DNA of 44,510 nt from Pseudolabrys sp. (GCA_019247925.1 JAFBAG010000090.1:1-44510); one strand, 5' to 3'; shown: positions 18,999 to 29,452, counted from the first letter of the stretch. Program-made: numbers and translations. Notes: generated from the sequence alone by a model not told the origin.

Positions 18999-20702
18999 GT
19001 GATTCAGAATGACCGATTTCGGCGCAGGCCGGATGCGAGCGCGATTTTGCGTGCGACGGGCCATGCCACCTATCGCTGGGATCTCGCCGCCGACACTTTG
19101 ATCTGGAGCGACAACGCCGCCGAACTGCTCGGTACAGCGATCACCGAAATCGGCAATGGCAAAGGCTATGCGCAACACGTCGCAACGGATGGTCAGACCC
19201 GCTTCGACGCGGTGATGAACTCCGGCTTGCGCGATGCGGGCACTGGCGTGCCCTATCAGCTCGAATACGCATTCCGCGCGACGCCCGAGGCGGCTCCGGT
19301 CTGGATCGAGGACAGCGGTTCGTGGTTTGTGGGACTTGAAGGCACGCCGGCTTATGCCCAGGGCGTGGTCCGCATCGTGACCGCGCGCCACGAGCGCGAA
19401 CAGGCGCTGACGCAGAAGGCCCAGTTCGATCCGCTGACCGGCGAGCTCAACCGCATCCATCTGGTCGATGTGCTGCGCGAAACCTTCGACGACGCGGTGC
19501 GCTTCAAGTCGTCCTGCGGGTTCCTGATGATCGCGATCGACAATCTCGGCCAGCTCAATCAGGCCTATGGTTTCGCGGTTGCCGACGAGGTCATCGCCCA
19601 GGTCGCCAAGCGGCTGCGCTCGGTGCTGCGCGGCAAGGACAAGCTGGGCGTGTTCTCCGGCAATAAATTTGGCGTCATCCTGACGAATTGCACGCCGGAG
19701 GAATTGGACATCGCCGCCGACCGGCTCATCACCGCGGTGCGCTCCGAGACCGTACCGACCAGCGCCGGCCCGGTCGCCGTCACGGTCACTGCAGGCGGCG
19801 TCAACGCGCCGCGCCATGCCCGCTCGGTCGAGGAAATCCTGGCGCGCGCGCTGGACGCGCTCGCCGGCGCCCGCGCCCGCCGTCACGGTTCATTCGCGGC
19901 TTACAAGCCCAATATCGAGCTCGAGGCGCAGCGCAAGGAAAACGTGCGCGCCACCGACGAGATCGTCGCCGCGCTCAACGAGCGCCGCATCCAGCTCGCC
20001 TTCGAACCAGTGGTCGGCGCCGCCAACCGCAACGTGGCGTTTTACGAATGCCTGATGCGGGTCCAGCGGCCCGATGGCGGGCTCGCTTCGGCGAACGAGA
20101 TCGTGCCGATCGCCGAGCGCATCGGCCTCGTGCGCATGCTCGATCACCGCGTGCTGGAGCTGGTGGTCAAGGAGCTCAACGAATTCCCTCAGCTCAACGC
20201 CAGCGTCAACGTCTCGCCGGGCTCGACCAACGATCCCGGCTGGTGGCTCGGCCTCGGCGCGATGCTCAAGGCCTATCCGGCGGTGGCGCAGCGCCTCACC
20301 GTGGAGATCACGGAAACCACGGCGATCCGGGACATCGACGATGCGCGCGGCTTCGTAGCCCGCGTCAAGGACCTCGGCTGCCGCATCGCGATCGATGATT
20401 TCGGCGCCGGTTTCACGTCATTCCGCAATCTGCGCAAGCTCGGCGTCGACATGGTCAAAATCGACGGCGCCTTCGTGCAGAACATCCTGTGCAACGAGGA
20501 CGACCGCGCTTTCGTGCAGACTCTGATCGAGCTTGCCCGCCGCCTCGGCCTCAAGACCGTGGCCGAATGGGTGCAGGACGAGGAGACCGCGAAGCTGCTG
20601 CTCGGCTGGGGTTGCGACTATTTGCAGGGCGCCTTGGTCGGATTGGCGACCAATGACCGGCCGTGGCGCGACGAAGCGCCGCGCATCGCCGCGTCGGCCT
20701 GA
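18999..20702 (+). CDS. PAS-like/GGDEF/EAL protein; GGDEF degenerate (SGNKF), EAL probably active
   Basis: LGVFSGNKFGVILTNC in the GGDEF position; EAL domain FYECLMRVQ, NASVNVSP, VEITETTA, IAIDDFGAGFTSFRNL, MVKIDGAFV, VAEWVQ, YLQGALVG. Confidence 0.93.
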   Translation: MIQNDRFRRRPDASAILRATGHATYRWDLAADTLIWSDNAAELLGTAITEIGNGKGYAQHVATDGQTRFDAVMNSGLRDAGTGVPYQLEYAFRATPEAAPVWIEDSGSWFVGLEGTPAYAQGVVRIVTARHEREQALTQKAQFDPLTGELNRIHLVDVLRETFDDAVRFKSSCGFLMIAIDNLGQLNQAYGFAVADEVIAQVAKRLRSVLRGKDKLGVFSGNKFGVILTNCTPEELDIAADRLITAVRSETVPTSAGPVAVTVTAGGVNAPRHARSVEEILARALDALAGARARRHGSFAAYKPNIELEAQRKENVRATDEIVAALNERRIQLAFEPVVGAANRNVAFYECLMRVQRPDGGLASANEIVPIAERIGLVRMLDHRVLELVVKELNEFPQLNASVNVSPGSTNDPGWWLGLGAMLKAYPAVAQRLTVEITETTAIRDIDDARGFVARVKDLGCRIAIDDFGAGFTSFRNLRKLGVDMVKIDGAFVQNILCNEDDRAFVQTLIELARRLGLKTVAEWVQDEETAKLLLGWGCDYLQGALVGLATNDRPWRDEAPRIAASA

Positions 20703-20716
20703 CGCGCCCGTAGAAG

Positions 20717-21277
20717 CTACTTGCCGCCGAGGCGGTCGATGCGCTTCTGCATTTCCTCGAGCTGACGCTTGAGATCGTCGACCTCGCTGCCGCCGCCGCC
20801 GGACCGGGGCTTCTCGCCGCCTTTCTGAGCGAAAGGCGAGAACATCGCGAAGGTCTTCTCGAACATCTCCATGTTCCGGCGCACCTGATCTTCCATCGGA
20901 CCGAAGCCGCTGACCCCGAAGGCTTGCGCCATTTGGTCGCGGAATTTGCCCTGTTCCTTGGTGAACATGTCGATGGATTGCTCGAGATAACGCGGCACCA
21001 GCATCTGCATGCTGTCGCCGTAGAACCGGATGAGCTGCCGCAGGAAGGTGATCGGCAGAAGGCTTTGGCCTTCCTTGTTCTCCTGCTCGAAGATGATCTG
21101 GGCCAGCACCGAGCGGGTGATGTCCTCGCCGGTCTTGGCATCCTCGACCGCGAAGTCCTCGCCCTTTTTGACCATGACAGCGAGGTCTTCGAGCGTGACG
21201 TAGGTGCTGGTGCCGGTGTTGTAGAGCCGCCGGTTGGCGTATTTCTTGATCTTGATCGGCTCGACTGGTTCAGCCAT
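20717..21277 (-). CDS. phaR: polyhydroxyalkanoate synthesis repressor
   Basis: IKIKKYANRRLYNTGTSTYVTLEDLAVMVKKGEDFAVEDAKTGEDITRSVLAQIIFEQE signature; start at MAEPVEP. Confidence 0.97.
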   Translation of the reverse strand: MAEPVEPIKIKKYANRRLYNTGTSTYVTLEDLAVMVKKGEDFAVEDAKTGEDITRSVLAQIIFEQENKEGQSLLPITFLRQLIRFYGDSMQMLVPRYLEQSIDMFTKEQGKFRDQMAQAFGVSGFGPMEDQVRRNMEMFEKTFAMFSPFAQKGGEKPRSGGGGSEVDDLKRQLEEMQKRIDRLGGK

Positions 21278-21381
21278 CGGTACGCGTTCCCCCACTATCC
21301 GACTACTTGCCGAGGCCGCGAGCATAACCACTTTTATGGCAGCGCGGCAAACCACTTACCGCGCAGCAAAGCATCGCGTGA

Positions 21382-22683
<1,302 letters not shown>

Positions 22684-22747
22684 GACACACCAAACAAACA
22701 TGGGCGTGGAGCGTAGCTAAGCCGCACCGCACAACGACTAGACGAAA

Positions 22748-22776
22748 GGGCCACGGCAAGACCGTGGCCCTTTTTT
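22748..22776 (+). terminator. rho-independent terminator downstream of phaA
   Basis: GGGCCACGG-CAAGA-CCGTGGCCC followed by TTTTTT. Confidence 0.95.
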
Positions 22777-22845
22777 ATTTGGCTCTTTAAGCTGACCGCG
22801 TGAGGAAGCGGCTGCGGCCGCCATAAGAAACTTTGGGAGAAGCGT

Positions 22846-23571
22846 ATGGCTCGCGTTGCGTTGGTGACGGGTGGTACTCGTGGGATCGGGGCCTCGATTT
22901 CAAAGGCGCTGAAAGCCGCCGGCTATAAGGTCGCGGCGAATTACGGCGGCAATGACGAGGCCGCCAACAAGTTCAAGGCCGACACCGGCATCCCGGTTTA
23001 CAAGTGGGACGTGTCATCGTTCGAAGCCTGCGAGGCGGGCATCAAGAAAGTCGAAGCCGAGCTCGGCCCGATCGAAGTCCTCGTCAACAATGCCGGCATC
23101 ACGCGTGACGCCATGCTTCACCGCATGAAGCCTGAGCAATGGAAGCAGGTGATCGATACCAATCTCGGCTCGCTGTTCAACATGTGCCGCCCGGTGATCG
23201 AAGGCATGCGGGCGCGCAAATTCGGCCGCATCGTCAATATCTCCTCGATCAACGGCCAGAAGGGCCAGATGGGGCAGACCAATTATTCGGCGGCCAAGGC
23301 CGGCGACATCGGCTTCACCAAGGCGCTGGCGCAGGAAAGCGCCAAGGCCGGGATCACCGTCAATGCCATCACGCCGGGCTACATCAACACCGAGATGGTG
23401 CAGGCTGTACCGAAGGATGTTCTGGAGAAGAACATCCTGCCGCAGATCCCGATCGGCCGTTTGGGCGAGCCGGAGGAGATCGCACGCTGCGTGGTGTTCC
23501 TCGCCTCCGATGACGCCGGGCTGATCACGGGCTCCACGATCTCGGCCAACGGCGGGCAGTATTTCGCTTAA
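22846..23571 (+). CDS. phaB: acetoacetyl-CoA reductase
   Basis: ARVALVTGGTRGIGASISKALKAAGYKVAANYGGNDEAANKF...NAGITRDAMLHRMKPEQWKQVIDTNLGSLFNMCRPVIEGMR; PhaB signature. Confidence 0.97.
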   Translation: MARVALVTGGTRGIGASISKALKAAGYKVAANYGGNDEAANKFKADTGIPVYKWDVSSFEACEAGIKKVEAELGPIEVLVNNAGITRDAMLHRMKPEQWKQVIDTNLGSLFNMCRPVIEGMRARKFGRIVNISSINGQKGQMGQTNYSAAKAGDIGFTKALAQESAKAGITVNAITPGYINTEMVQAVPKDVLEKNILPQIPIGRLGEPEEIARCVVFLASDDAGLITGSTISANGGQYFA

Positions 23572-23575
23572 CGTT

Positions 23576-23666
23576 CCCCGCGCGCGGCGCAGCACGTAGT
23601 GGTGCGCCGCAGACGCGGGGTCCCGGTTCTGCAGCGCACCGTTTCACGCTGCGCTGCGCCCGGGAC
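23576..23666. repeat. double-hairpin palindromic intergenic element
   Basis: Hairpin A: CCCCGCG...CGGCGCA...TGCGCCG...CGCGGGG (23576-23620). Hairpin B: GTCCCGG..GCAGCGCA..TGCGCTGC..CCGGGAC (23620-23666). Confidence 0.75.
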
Positions 23667-23688
23667 AAGAGAATGAGTAGCTGAGCTC

Positions 23689-24300
23689 ATGACCCTCGAA
23701 TTCCTCATCACCTCGCAAATCGTCGTCGTCTCGCCCGGCACCGGCGTGCTCTACACATTGGCGGCAGGGCTTTCGCGCGGCGCGCGCGCCAGCATCGTCG
23801 CCGCGTTGGGCTGCACGCTTGGTATCGTGCCGCACATGGCGGCGGCAATTCTTGGCGTCGCGGCGCTCCTGCACACCAGCGCGCTCGCATTTCAGGCCTT
23901 CAAATGGCTGGGCGTCGCCTATCTGCTCTATATGGCGTGGAGCTCGCTGCGCGAGCGCGGCGCGCTGAAAATCGAGAAGGACATCGGTGGGCGCTCGGCG
24001 TTGCGGGTGACCGTCACCGGCATCCTGATCAACATCCTCAATCCGAAGCTGTCGATCTTCTTCCTCGCCTTCCTGCCGCAATTCGTCCGCGCCGATGAAG
24101 CGCATCCGCTGCCGCTGATGCTCGAATTAAGCGCCGTCTTCATGCTGATGACCTTCGTGGTGTTCATTGGTTACGGCCTGTTCGCCGCCACGATCCGCGA
24201 GCACGTCATTTCGCGCCCGCGCGTGCTGGCGTGGATGCGCCGCGCCTTCGCTGCCGCCTTCGTCGCGCTCGGCGCGAAGCTCGCCTTCGCCGAGCGCTAG
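23689..24300 (+). CDS. LysE/RhtB family translocator
   Basis: SPGTGVLYTLAAGLSRGARASIVAALGCTLGIVPHM, FKWLGVAYLLYMAWSSLRE, NILNPKLSIFFLAFLPQF. Confidence 0.95.
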   Translation: MTLEFLITSQIVVVSPGTGVLYTLAAGLSRGARASIVAALGCTLGIVPHMAAAILGVAALLHTSALAFQAFKWLGVAYLLYMAWSSLRERGALKIEKDIGGRSALRVTVTGILINILNPKLSIFFLAFLPQFVRADEAHPLPLMLELSAVFMLMTFVVFIGYGLFAATIREHVISRPRVLAWMRRAFAAAFVALGAKLAFAER

Positions 24301-24713
24301 CGCGGCTTCCAATCCTTCGGCGCCAGCTCGAATTTGTCGAACTCGAAGCCCGGCGCGACGGTGCAGCCGCACAACGTCCAGTCGCCGAGCGACTCGGCGG
24401 CCTGCCAGGCGCGGCCAGGGACGACGGCTTGCGGCACTTCGTCGGCGTGGATGTCAGGCCCGAGCCGCACGATCATCTCCTTCGCGCCGTCGACGATTTC
24501 GAGCTTGAGCGGCGCACCGGCGTAATAATGCCAGGTCTCGTCGGCGTCGATGCGATGCCAATGCGAGCGCTCGCCCTTCGCCAGCAGGAAATAGATCGCG
24601 GTCGAATGCGCTCGCCCGCCTTGCGCCGGCGTGTCGCGGTGGGTCTCGCGATAGTGCCCGCCTTCGGGGTGCGGCTTGAGGTCAAGTTTGCGGATGATGT
24701 CCGCGACTTTCAT
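24297..24713 (-). CDS. DUF985-family cupin protein
   Basis: KLDLKPHPEGGHYRETHRD, TAIYFLLAKGERSHWHRIDADETWHYYAGAPL, VVPGRAWQAAESLGDWTLCGCTVAPGFEFDKFEL. Confidence 0.93.
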   Translation of the reverse strand: MKVADIIRKLDLKPHPEGGHYRETHRDTPAQGGRAHSTAIYFLLAKGERSHWHRIDADETWHYYAGAPLKLEIVDGAKEMIVRLGPDIHADEVPQAVVPGRAWQAAESLGDWTLCGCTVAPGFEFDKFELAPKDWKPR

Positions 24714-25480
24714 CTGAAGTTGTTTTTCCTGGTCCGGATCTCGCCGAACACCTCCGCCGCCGGCCTGCCGGCCATGCCGACCGCCGCCGCGACCTCCGGA
24801 ACATCGGCGCGCAGGAACGGATTTTCCTTCTTCTCGGCGCCCAGCATCGTGGGAATAGTCGGCCGCTTTTTCGCGACCTCCTCGGCGGCTTCGCGCGCGC
24901 GTTCGGCCAGCGCCTGATTGTTCGGCTCGATCGTTTGCGCGAACTTGATGTTCGCCAAAGTGTATTCATGGCCGCAGAAGATTTCGGTCTCGTCCGGCAG
25001 ATCGCGCAGCTTTTTAAGCGAATTCCACATCATCTCATGCGTGCCTTCGATCACGCGGCCGCAGCCGATCGAAAACAAGGTGTCGCCGACGAAGGCGATC
25101 TGATCGTTGTGAAACCAGTAGGTGATATGTCCGGCGGTGTGGCCGGGCGTGTCGATCACATTGGCCGCGAGCTTGCCGAGCATCACCTTGTCGCCTTCGC
25201 ATACCGTCTCATCGACGAACGGGTATTTGGACGTCACTTCCTGCGGCGCCACGACACGGCATTGATACTTCTGCTTGAGGGCAGGGATGCCGTCGGTGTG
25301 ATCGGCATGGTGGTGGGTCACCAGGATGTCGGTGAGCTTCCAGCCGGTCGCCTTGAGGGCCGCCTCGACGGCCCCGGCCTCCGGCGCATCGATCGAGGCC
25401 GTTGCCCCGGTTTCGCTGTCGCGGATCAGCACGCCGTAATTATCGGAGAGGCAGCGAAAAAGATGGGTTTCGGCGGGCAT
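24710..25480 (-). CDS. gloB: hydroxyacylglutathione hydrolase (glyoxalase II)
   Basis: LSDNYGVLIRDSETG, THHHADHTDGIPALK, DTPGHTAGHITYWF, FVGDTLFSIGCGRVIEGT, FCGHEYTLANIKFA. Confidence 0.97.
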   Translation of the reverse strand: MPAETHLFRCLSDNYGVLIRDSETGATASIDAPEAGAVEAALKATGWKLTDILVTHHHADHTDGIPALKQKYQCRVVAPQEVTSKYPFVDETVCEGDKVMLGKLAANVIDTPGHTAGHITYWFHNDQIAFVGDTLFSIGCGRVIEGTHEMMWNSLKKLRDLPDETEIFCGHEYTLANIKFAQTIEPNNQALAERAREAAEEVAKKRPTIPTMLGAEKKENPFLRADVPEVAAAVGMAGRPAAEVFGEIRTRKNNFR

Positions 25481-25558
25481 GACATTCCTTGGCTTGAGGC
25501 GTTAATGGTGGCCCCGGCGCGAACCGGAGCGCCGGCAATTTCGTGATAACTTTATCCG

Positions 25559-26290
25559 ATGTCGATCGATGTCGTCGATTTAAGGAATTTCTACGGCCAG
25601 CGGCTTGGCGTGGTGGCCCGCCGCTTTATCGGCCGTGGCATTCGCCGGGCGTGGCCGGATACGGCCGGCCAGCGCGTGCTCGGTGTCGGCTATGTGACGC
25701 CCTATCTGGGCCTGTTTCGCGAGGAAGCCGAGCGTTGCCTCGCCTTCATGCCCGCCTCGCAGGGCGTGTTGAAATGGCCCAGTGCGCGTCCCGCCCTTTC
25801 CGCGCTGGTCGATGAGCTGGAAATGCCGCTCGCCGATTCCGCGGCCGATCGCGTGTTGCTGGTTCATGCGCTCGAAATGTCGCAGGACCCGGGCGCTCTG
25901 CTGCGCGAAGCCTGGCGGGTTCTGGCGCCGGGCGGGAGGCTGATGGCGGTGATCCCGAACCGGCGCGGCGTCTGGGCGCGCATGGACAACACGCCGTTCG
26001 GCCATGGGCGGCCATATTCGCGGCCGCAGATTACCCAGCTTCTGCGCGAAGCATGGTTCACGCCCGCGGGCTGGGACGAGGCGCTCTACGTGCCGCCGAT
26101 CGCGCGCGGGTGGTTCTTGCGCTCTGCGGTGGCGTGGGAGCGCACCGGCGCGACCTTGTCGGCGCCGTTTGCGGGCGTGCATATCGTCGAGGCGACCAAG
26201 CAGGTCTATCGACCGGCGGCGGAACGGCGCTCGAAGCGCGTTCTGGTGCCCGCGCTCAAGCCCGTGCTGGCGCCGTCTCCGGGCGGATAA
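25559..26290 (+). CDS. SAM-dependent methyltransferase (class I)
   Basis: RVLGVGYVTPYLGLF motif I, VLLVHALEMSQDPGALLREAWRVLAPGGRLMAVIPNRRGVWAR. Confidence 0.85.
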   Translation: MSIDVVDLRNFYGQRLGVVARRFIGRGIRRAWPDTAGQRVLGVGYVTPYLGLFREEAERCLAFMPASQGVLKWPSARPALSALVDELEMPLADSAADRVLLVHALEMSQDPGALLREAWRVLAPGGRLMAVIPNRRGVWARMDNTPFGHGRPYSRPQITQLLREAWFTPAGWDEALYVPPIARGWFLRSAVAWERTGATLSAPFAGVHIVEATKQVYRPAAERRSKRVLVPALKPVLAPSPGG

Positions 26291-26291
26291 C

Positions 26292-27125
26292 TTATTCGCC
26301 GGGCTGGCGCGGCGGCTGATCGTCGCCGCCTTCGTTTCCCATCGGCTGGCCGGGCGAGTGCTGACCTTGCGGCTGGCCCTGATTGGGCTGGCCGCCGAAA
26401 TTCTGGCCGCCCTGCTGATCGTGGCGCGGGCCGCGATGCCGGCGGCGGTGACGGCCGCGGCCACCAAAACGGTCCTGGTTATTGCCGTACTGGTCGTTGC
26501 CGTAGTTCTGGCCGTTCTGCTGCCCGTTGCCCTGGCCACTGTAATTCTGCTGCTGCGGCTGCTGGCCGCCGGTGATGAAGGAGGGAAGGGCGCCGACGTC
26601 ATCGCCGCCCTGATAGTTCGGCTGCTGGTTGTTCTGTTGCTGCGGCTGGCGGTTGTGCTGCTGATAGTTGTTCTGCTGCGGCTGCTGCTGCTGGTACGGC
26701 TGCCCTTGGGGCATGAAATTTTGCTGCTGGTCCCGCGGCTGAAACGGTTCGTTCTGGCCGTTGAGCGACACGCCGGGCTCGTCATCCTCGCTCTCGAAGC
26801 CGTCATCGCCGCCTTGCTGCGGCTGCCCCTGTTGCGGCTGCTGCTGGTTGTAGAACTGCGGGTTCTGCTGCCGGAACTGTTCCTGCGCCGCTGCGATCAA
26901 CCGGAAATAATGCTCGGCGTGCTGATAGAAATTTTCCGCCGCGACCGGGTCGCCTGAGCCCTGCGCGTCGCGCGCGAGCTGGATGTATTTCTCGGCGATG
27001 TGCGAGGCGGTGCCGCGGATCTTTACGTCCGGACCGTTCGACTCATATACGCGCGTGAGCGGATTCTGATTTCTGCGTTGATTGTTGTGGTGCCGCCCGC
27101 GCATGCGCTTCTGGTTATTCCTCAT
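26292..27125 (-). CDS. DUF4167-domain protein with long Q/N/G-rich tail
   Basis: N-terminus RMRGRHHNNQRRNQNPLTRVYESNGPDVKIRGTASHIAEKYIQLARDAQGSGDPVAAENFYQHAEHYFRLIAAAQEQ is the DUF4167 signature; remainder low complexity. Confidence 0.93.
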   Translation of the reverse strand: MRNNQKRMRGRHHNNQRRNQNPLTRVYESNGPDVKIRGTASHIAEKYIQLARDAQGSGDPVAAENFYQHAEHYFRLIAAAQEQFRQQNPQFYNQQQPQQGQPQQGGDDGFESEDDEPGVSLNGQNEPFQPRDQQQNFMPQGQPYQQQQPQQNNYQQHNRQPQQQNNQQPNYQGGDDVGALPSFITGGQQPQQQNYSGQGNGQQNGQNYGNDQYGNNQDRFGGRGRHRRRHRGPRHDQQGGQNFGGQPNQGQPQGQHSPGQPMGNEGGDDQPPRQPGE

Positions 27126-27178
27126 GGTCGTTCCGTCATTCGCCTTTCTTTGGATCGGTAGTTCTACAATGCAGCCCA

Positions 27179-27206
27179 GACGCGGCCCGGTGCGGGCCCG
27201 CGCGTC
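27179..27206. promoter_or_regulatory. GC-rich hairpin upstream of the DUF4167 gene
   Basis: GACGCG-GCCCG-GTG-CGGGC-(CCG bulge)-CGCGTC. Confidence 0.45.
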
Positions 27207-27296
27207 GTACCGCGGTTTGCTTCACGTGCTGTCGCAACTGCCGTAGCAGCCCCTTCGCCGCGGCCACCCGCGGCAATGCCTTTCAATCCACCCGCA

Positions 27297-27446
27297 TCAA
27301 TGGATGCGTTGATACTTGGCGATGTCGTCTGCCGTTATCGGCGTTCCGCTATCTGCCTTAGCTTTTTCGCCGCCTCACAGAGCGTTACCGCTCGGGGCCT
27401 TGGGCGATGCGACCCAATCCGGCGGGTCGATTCCGTTGATCGGAAG
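27297..27446 (-). pseudogene. possible decayed coding remnant
   Basis: Minus-strand frame reads LPINGIDPPDWVASPKAPSGNAL*GGEKAKADSGTPITADDIAKYQRIH*, one internal TGA at 27375-27377; no upstream ATG in frame before a TAG. Confidence 0.35.
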
Positions 27447-27497
27447 CTAGTCGGTCTGCGGCCATAATCCAAGGGCTATTTTGCTCGAAAAAGCCCG

Positions 27498-28367
27498 TCA
27501 TGGCGCGATTGCGCGCAACGCACGGCTGATTCCGGCGAGATCCTTCCGCGCCGGATCGGGAACCGTGAGGCCGGCCTGTTTGAAAAGTGCGGCGACGGCC
27601 GCTTCCTGGCCGTGGCCGAGCTCGATAATCAGCGCGCCGCCCGGCGCCAGCAAACGGCGCGCGTCGGTTGCGATCGCGCGATAAAAGTCGAGACCATCGG
27701 GACCGCCATCGAGGGCGCGGCGCGGATCATGGTTACGCACCTCCGGCTCGAGCGCGGCGATGTCGGCGGCGGGAATATAGGGGGGGTTCGATACGACAAG
27801 ATCGAAAGTGCCGTTCACTTTGCTCGCGATGTCGCAGGCGACGAATTCACATCGCTGGTCCAGTCTGAGGCTCGCTGCATTCATGCGTGCGACTTCCAGC
27901 GCAGCCTCGCTCACATCGGTGCCGACACCGGACATTGCGGTGCGCTCCGACAGAACCGCGAGCAGGATCGCGCCGGAGCCGGTGCCGATGTCGAGAATGC
28001 GCAGCGACGTCACCGGCGTTCTTTCCAGCGCAAGCTCGACCACGATTTCGGTTTCCGGCCGCGGCACGAGGACATCGGGTGTCACCGCAAAAGGAAGGCT
28101 CCAGAATTCCTTGGTGCCGACAATGCGCGCCACTGGTTCGCGCACGCTGCGCCGCACCGCGCGGGTGGCGATCGCGTCGATTTCGCGCGACTCCAATTCC
28201 CGGTCCGCTTCGGCAATGAGGCGGGCGCGCGAAAGCCCGAGCGCATGGCTCACCAGGATGCGAGCGTCGGCTTGCGGGCTGTCGATGCCGCTGCCACGAA
28301 AAAGTTCGGCTAGCGCTTCACAGGCCGCGGCCACGGTGGCGCCGGCCTTCAATCCGGCAATGCGCAT
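27498..28367 (-). CDS. prmC: peptide chain release factor N(5)-glutamine methyltransferase
   Basis: ILDIGTGSGAILLAVLSE, FDLVVSNPPYIPAADIAALEPEVRNHDPRRALDGGPDGLDFYRAI; adjacent to prfA. Confidence 0.97.
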   Translation of the reverse strand: MRIAGLKAGATVAAACEALAELFRGSGIDSPQADARILVSHALGLSRARLIAEADRELESREIDAIATRAVRRSVREPVARIVGTKEFWSLPFAVTPDVLVPRPETEIVVELALERTPVTSLRILDIGTGSGAILLAVLSERTAMSGVGTDVSEAALEVARMNAASLRLDQRCEFVACDIASKVNGTFDLVVSNPPYIPAADIAALEPEVRNHDPRRALDGGPDGLDFYRAIATDARRLLAPGGALIIELGHGQEAAVAALFKQAGLTVPDPARKDLAGISRALRAIAP

Positions 28368-28369
28368 GA

Positions 28370-29443
28370 TCAGTCGCCTTCGGCGGCCAGCAGCGCGGCC
28401 TGGTGCTCGGTGACAAGCGCGTCGATGACTTCGCCGAGCGCGTCGCCCTCCATGACCTGCGGCAGCTTATGCATTGTTAGGTTTATGCGATGGTCGGTGA
28501 CCCGGCCTTGCGGGAAATTATAGGTGCGGATGCGTTCCGAGCGGTCGCCAGACCCGATCTGACCCTTGCGCTCGGCCGCACGCTCGGCATCGAGCTTCGA
28601 ACGCTCGGCTTCGTACAATTTGCTTCGCAGATAGGACATCGCCTTAGCCTTGTTCTTGTGCTGGGAACGCTCTTCCTGCACAAAAACCACGATGCCGGAC
28701 GGAAGGTGCGTCACCCGGATCGCGGATTCCGTCTTGTTGACGTGCTGGCCGCCGGCGCCCTGGGCGCGCATCGTGTCGATCTTGAGATCGGAATCCTTGA
28801 TCTCGATATCGACGTCTTCGACCTCGGGAAGCACGGCGACGGTGGCTGCCGACGTGTGAATCCGGCCCGAGGCTTCGGTATCGGGCACGCGCTGGACGCG
28901 ATGCACGCCCGACTCGAATTTAAGTTTGGCGAAAACGCCTCGGCCGGAGACCTCGGCGACGATTTCCTTGAAGCCGCCTTTGGTGCCTTCGCTCAGCGAG
29001 ACGATGTCCGTCTTCCAGCCTTGTAGCGCCGCATAGCGCTCGTACATGCGGAACAGGTCGCCGGCAAACAGCGCCGCCTCATCGCCCCCGGTCCCCGCGC
29101 GGATTTCGAGGATGGCGTTGTGGTCGTCCATCGCATCTTTTGGAATGAGCGCGAGTCGCAATTTGTGCTCGAGGTCGAGGCGCTTGTCTTCCAGCGCGCG
29201 CCGTTCCGCAGCCGCCATGCGCTTCATTTCTGGATCGGTCGCTGGATCGTTCGCGAGCGCGTCGAGATCCTTGATCTCTTTTTCGGCGGCGCGAAAACTG
29301 CGCACGGCTTCGACCACGGGCGCCAGCTCCGCGAACTCCCGCGACAGCTTGACGTAAGCCTCGCCTCCGACGCCGCTCGAGAGTTCATGCTCAAGCTGAG
29401 CATGACGGGCGACAAGGGCCTCCAATTTCTGTTCCGGCAGCAT
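28370..29443 (-). CDS. prfA: peptide chain release factor 1
   Basis: [65 protein letters not shown]. Confidence 0.98.
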   Translation of the reverse strand: MLPEQKLEALVARHAQLEHELSSGVGGEAYVKLSREFAELAPVVEAVRSFRAAEKEIKDLDALANDPATDPEMKRMAAAERRALEDKRLDLEHKLRLALIPKDAMDDHNAILEIRAGTGGDEAALFAGDLFRMYERYAALQGWKTDIVSLSEGTKGGFKEIVAEVSGRGVFAKLKFESGVHRVQRVPDTEASGRIHTSAATVAVLPEVEDVDIEIKDSDLKIDTMRAQGAGGQHVNKTESAIRVTHLPSGIVVFVQEERSQHKNKAKAMSYLRSKLYEAERSKLDAERAAERKGQIGSGDRSERIRTYNFPQGRVTDHRINLTMHKLPQVMEGDALGEVIDALVTEHQAALLAAEGD

Positions 29444-29452
29444 GGCGGCGCG

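Noticed and set aside
26548-26700. CTG/CAG-rich tandem-like tract, considered as a CRISPR or microsatellite array
   Set aside because: It is Gln/Asn codon usage within the DUF4167 gene; no regular repeat-spacer pattern.
25580-26806. Minus-strand 408-aa ORF opposite the methyltransferase gene
   Set aside because: Ser/Arg/Thr-rich shadow frame covering parts of two recognised genes.
26004-26957. Plus-strand 317-aa ORF opposite the DUF4167 gene
   Set aside because: Leu/Ala/Val-rich antisense translation of the Q/N-rich repeat codons; overlaps a clearly recognised minus-strand gene.
27375-27377. In-frame TGA in the DUF4167-prmC gap considered as a selenocysteine codon
   Set aside because: No SECIS-like stem was recognisable right after it, no in-frame ATG lies upstream before a stop, and a pseudogene explanation is simpler.
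27473-27496. GGGCT-A-TTTT-GCTCG-AAAA-AGCCC hairpin right after the prmC stop, considered as an intrinsic terminator
   Set aside because: A real hairpin, but no T tract follows on the minus strand; at best a weak or Rho-assisted terminator.
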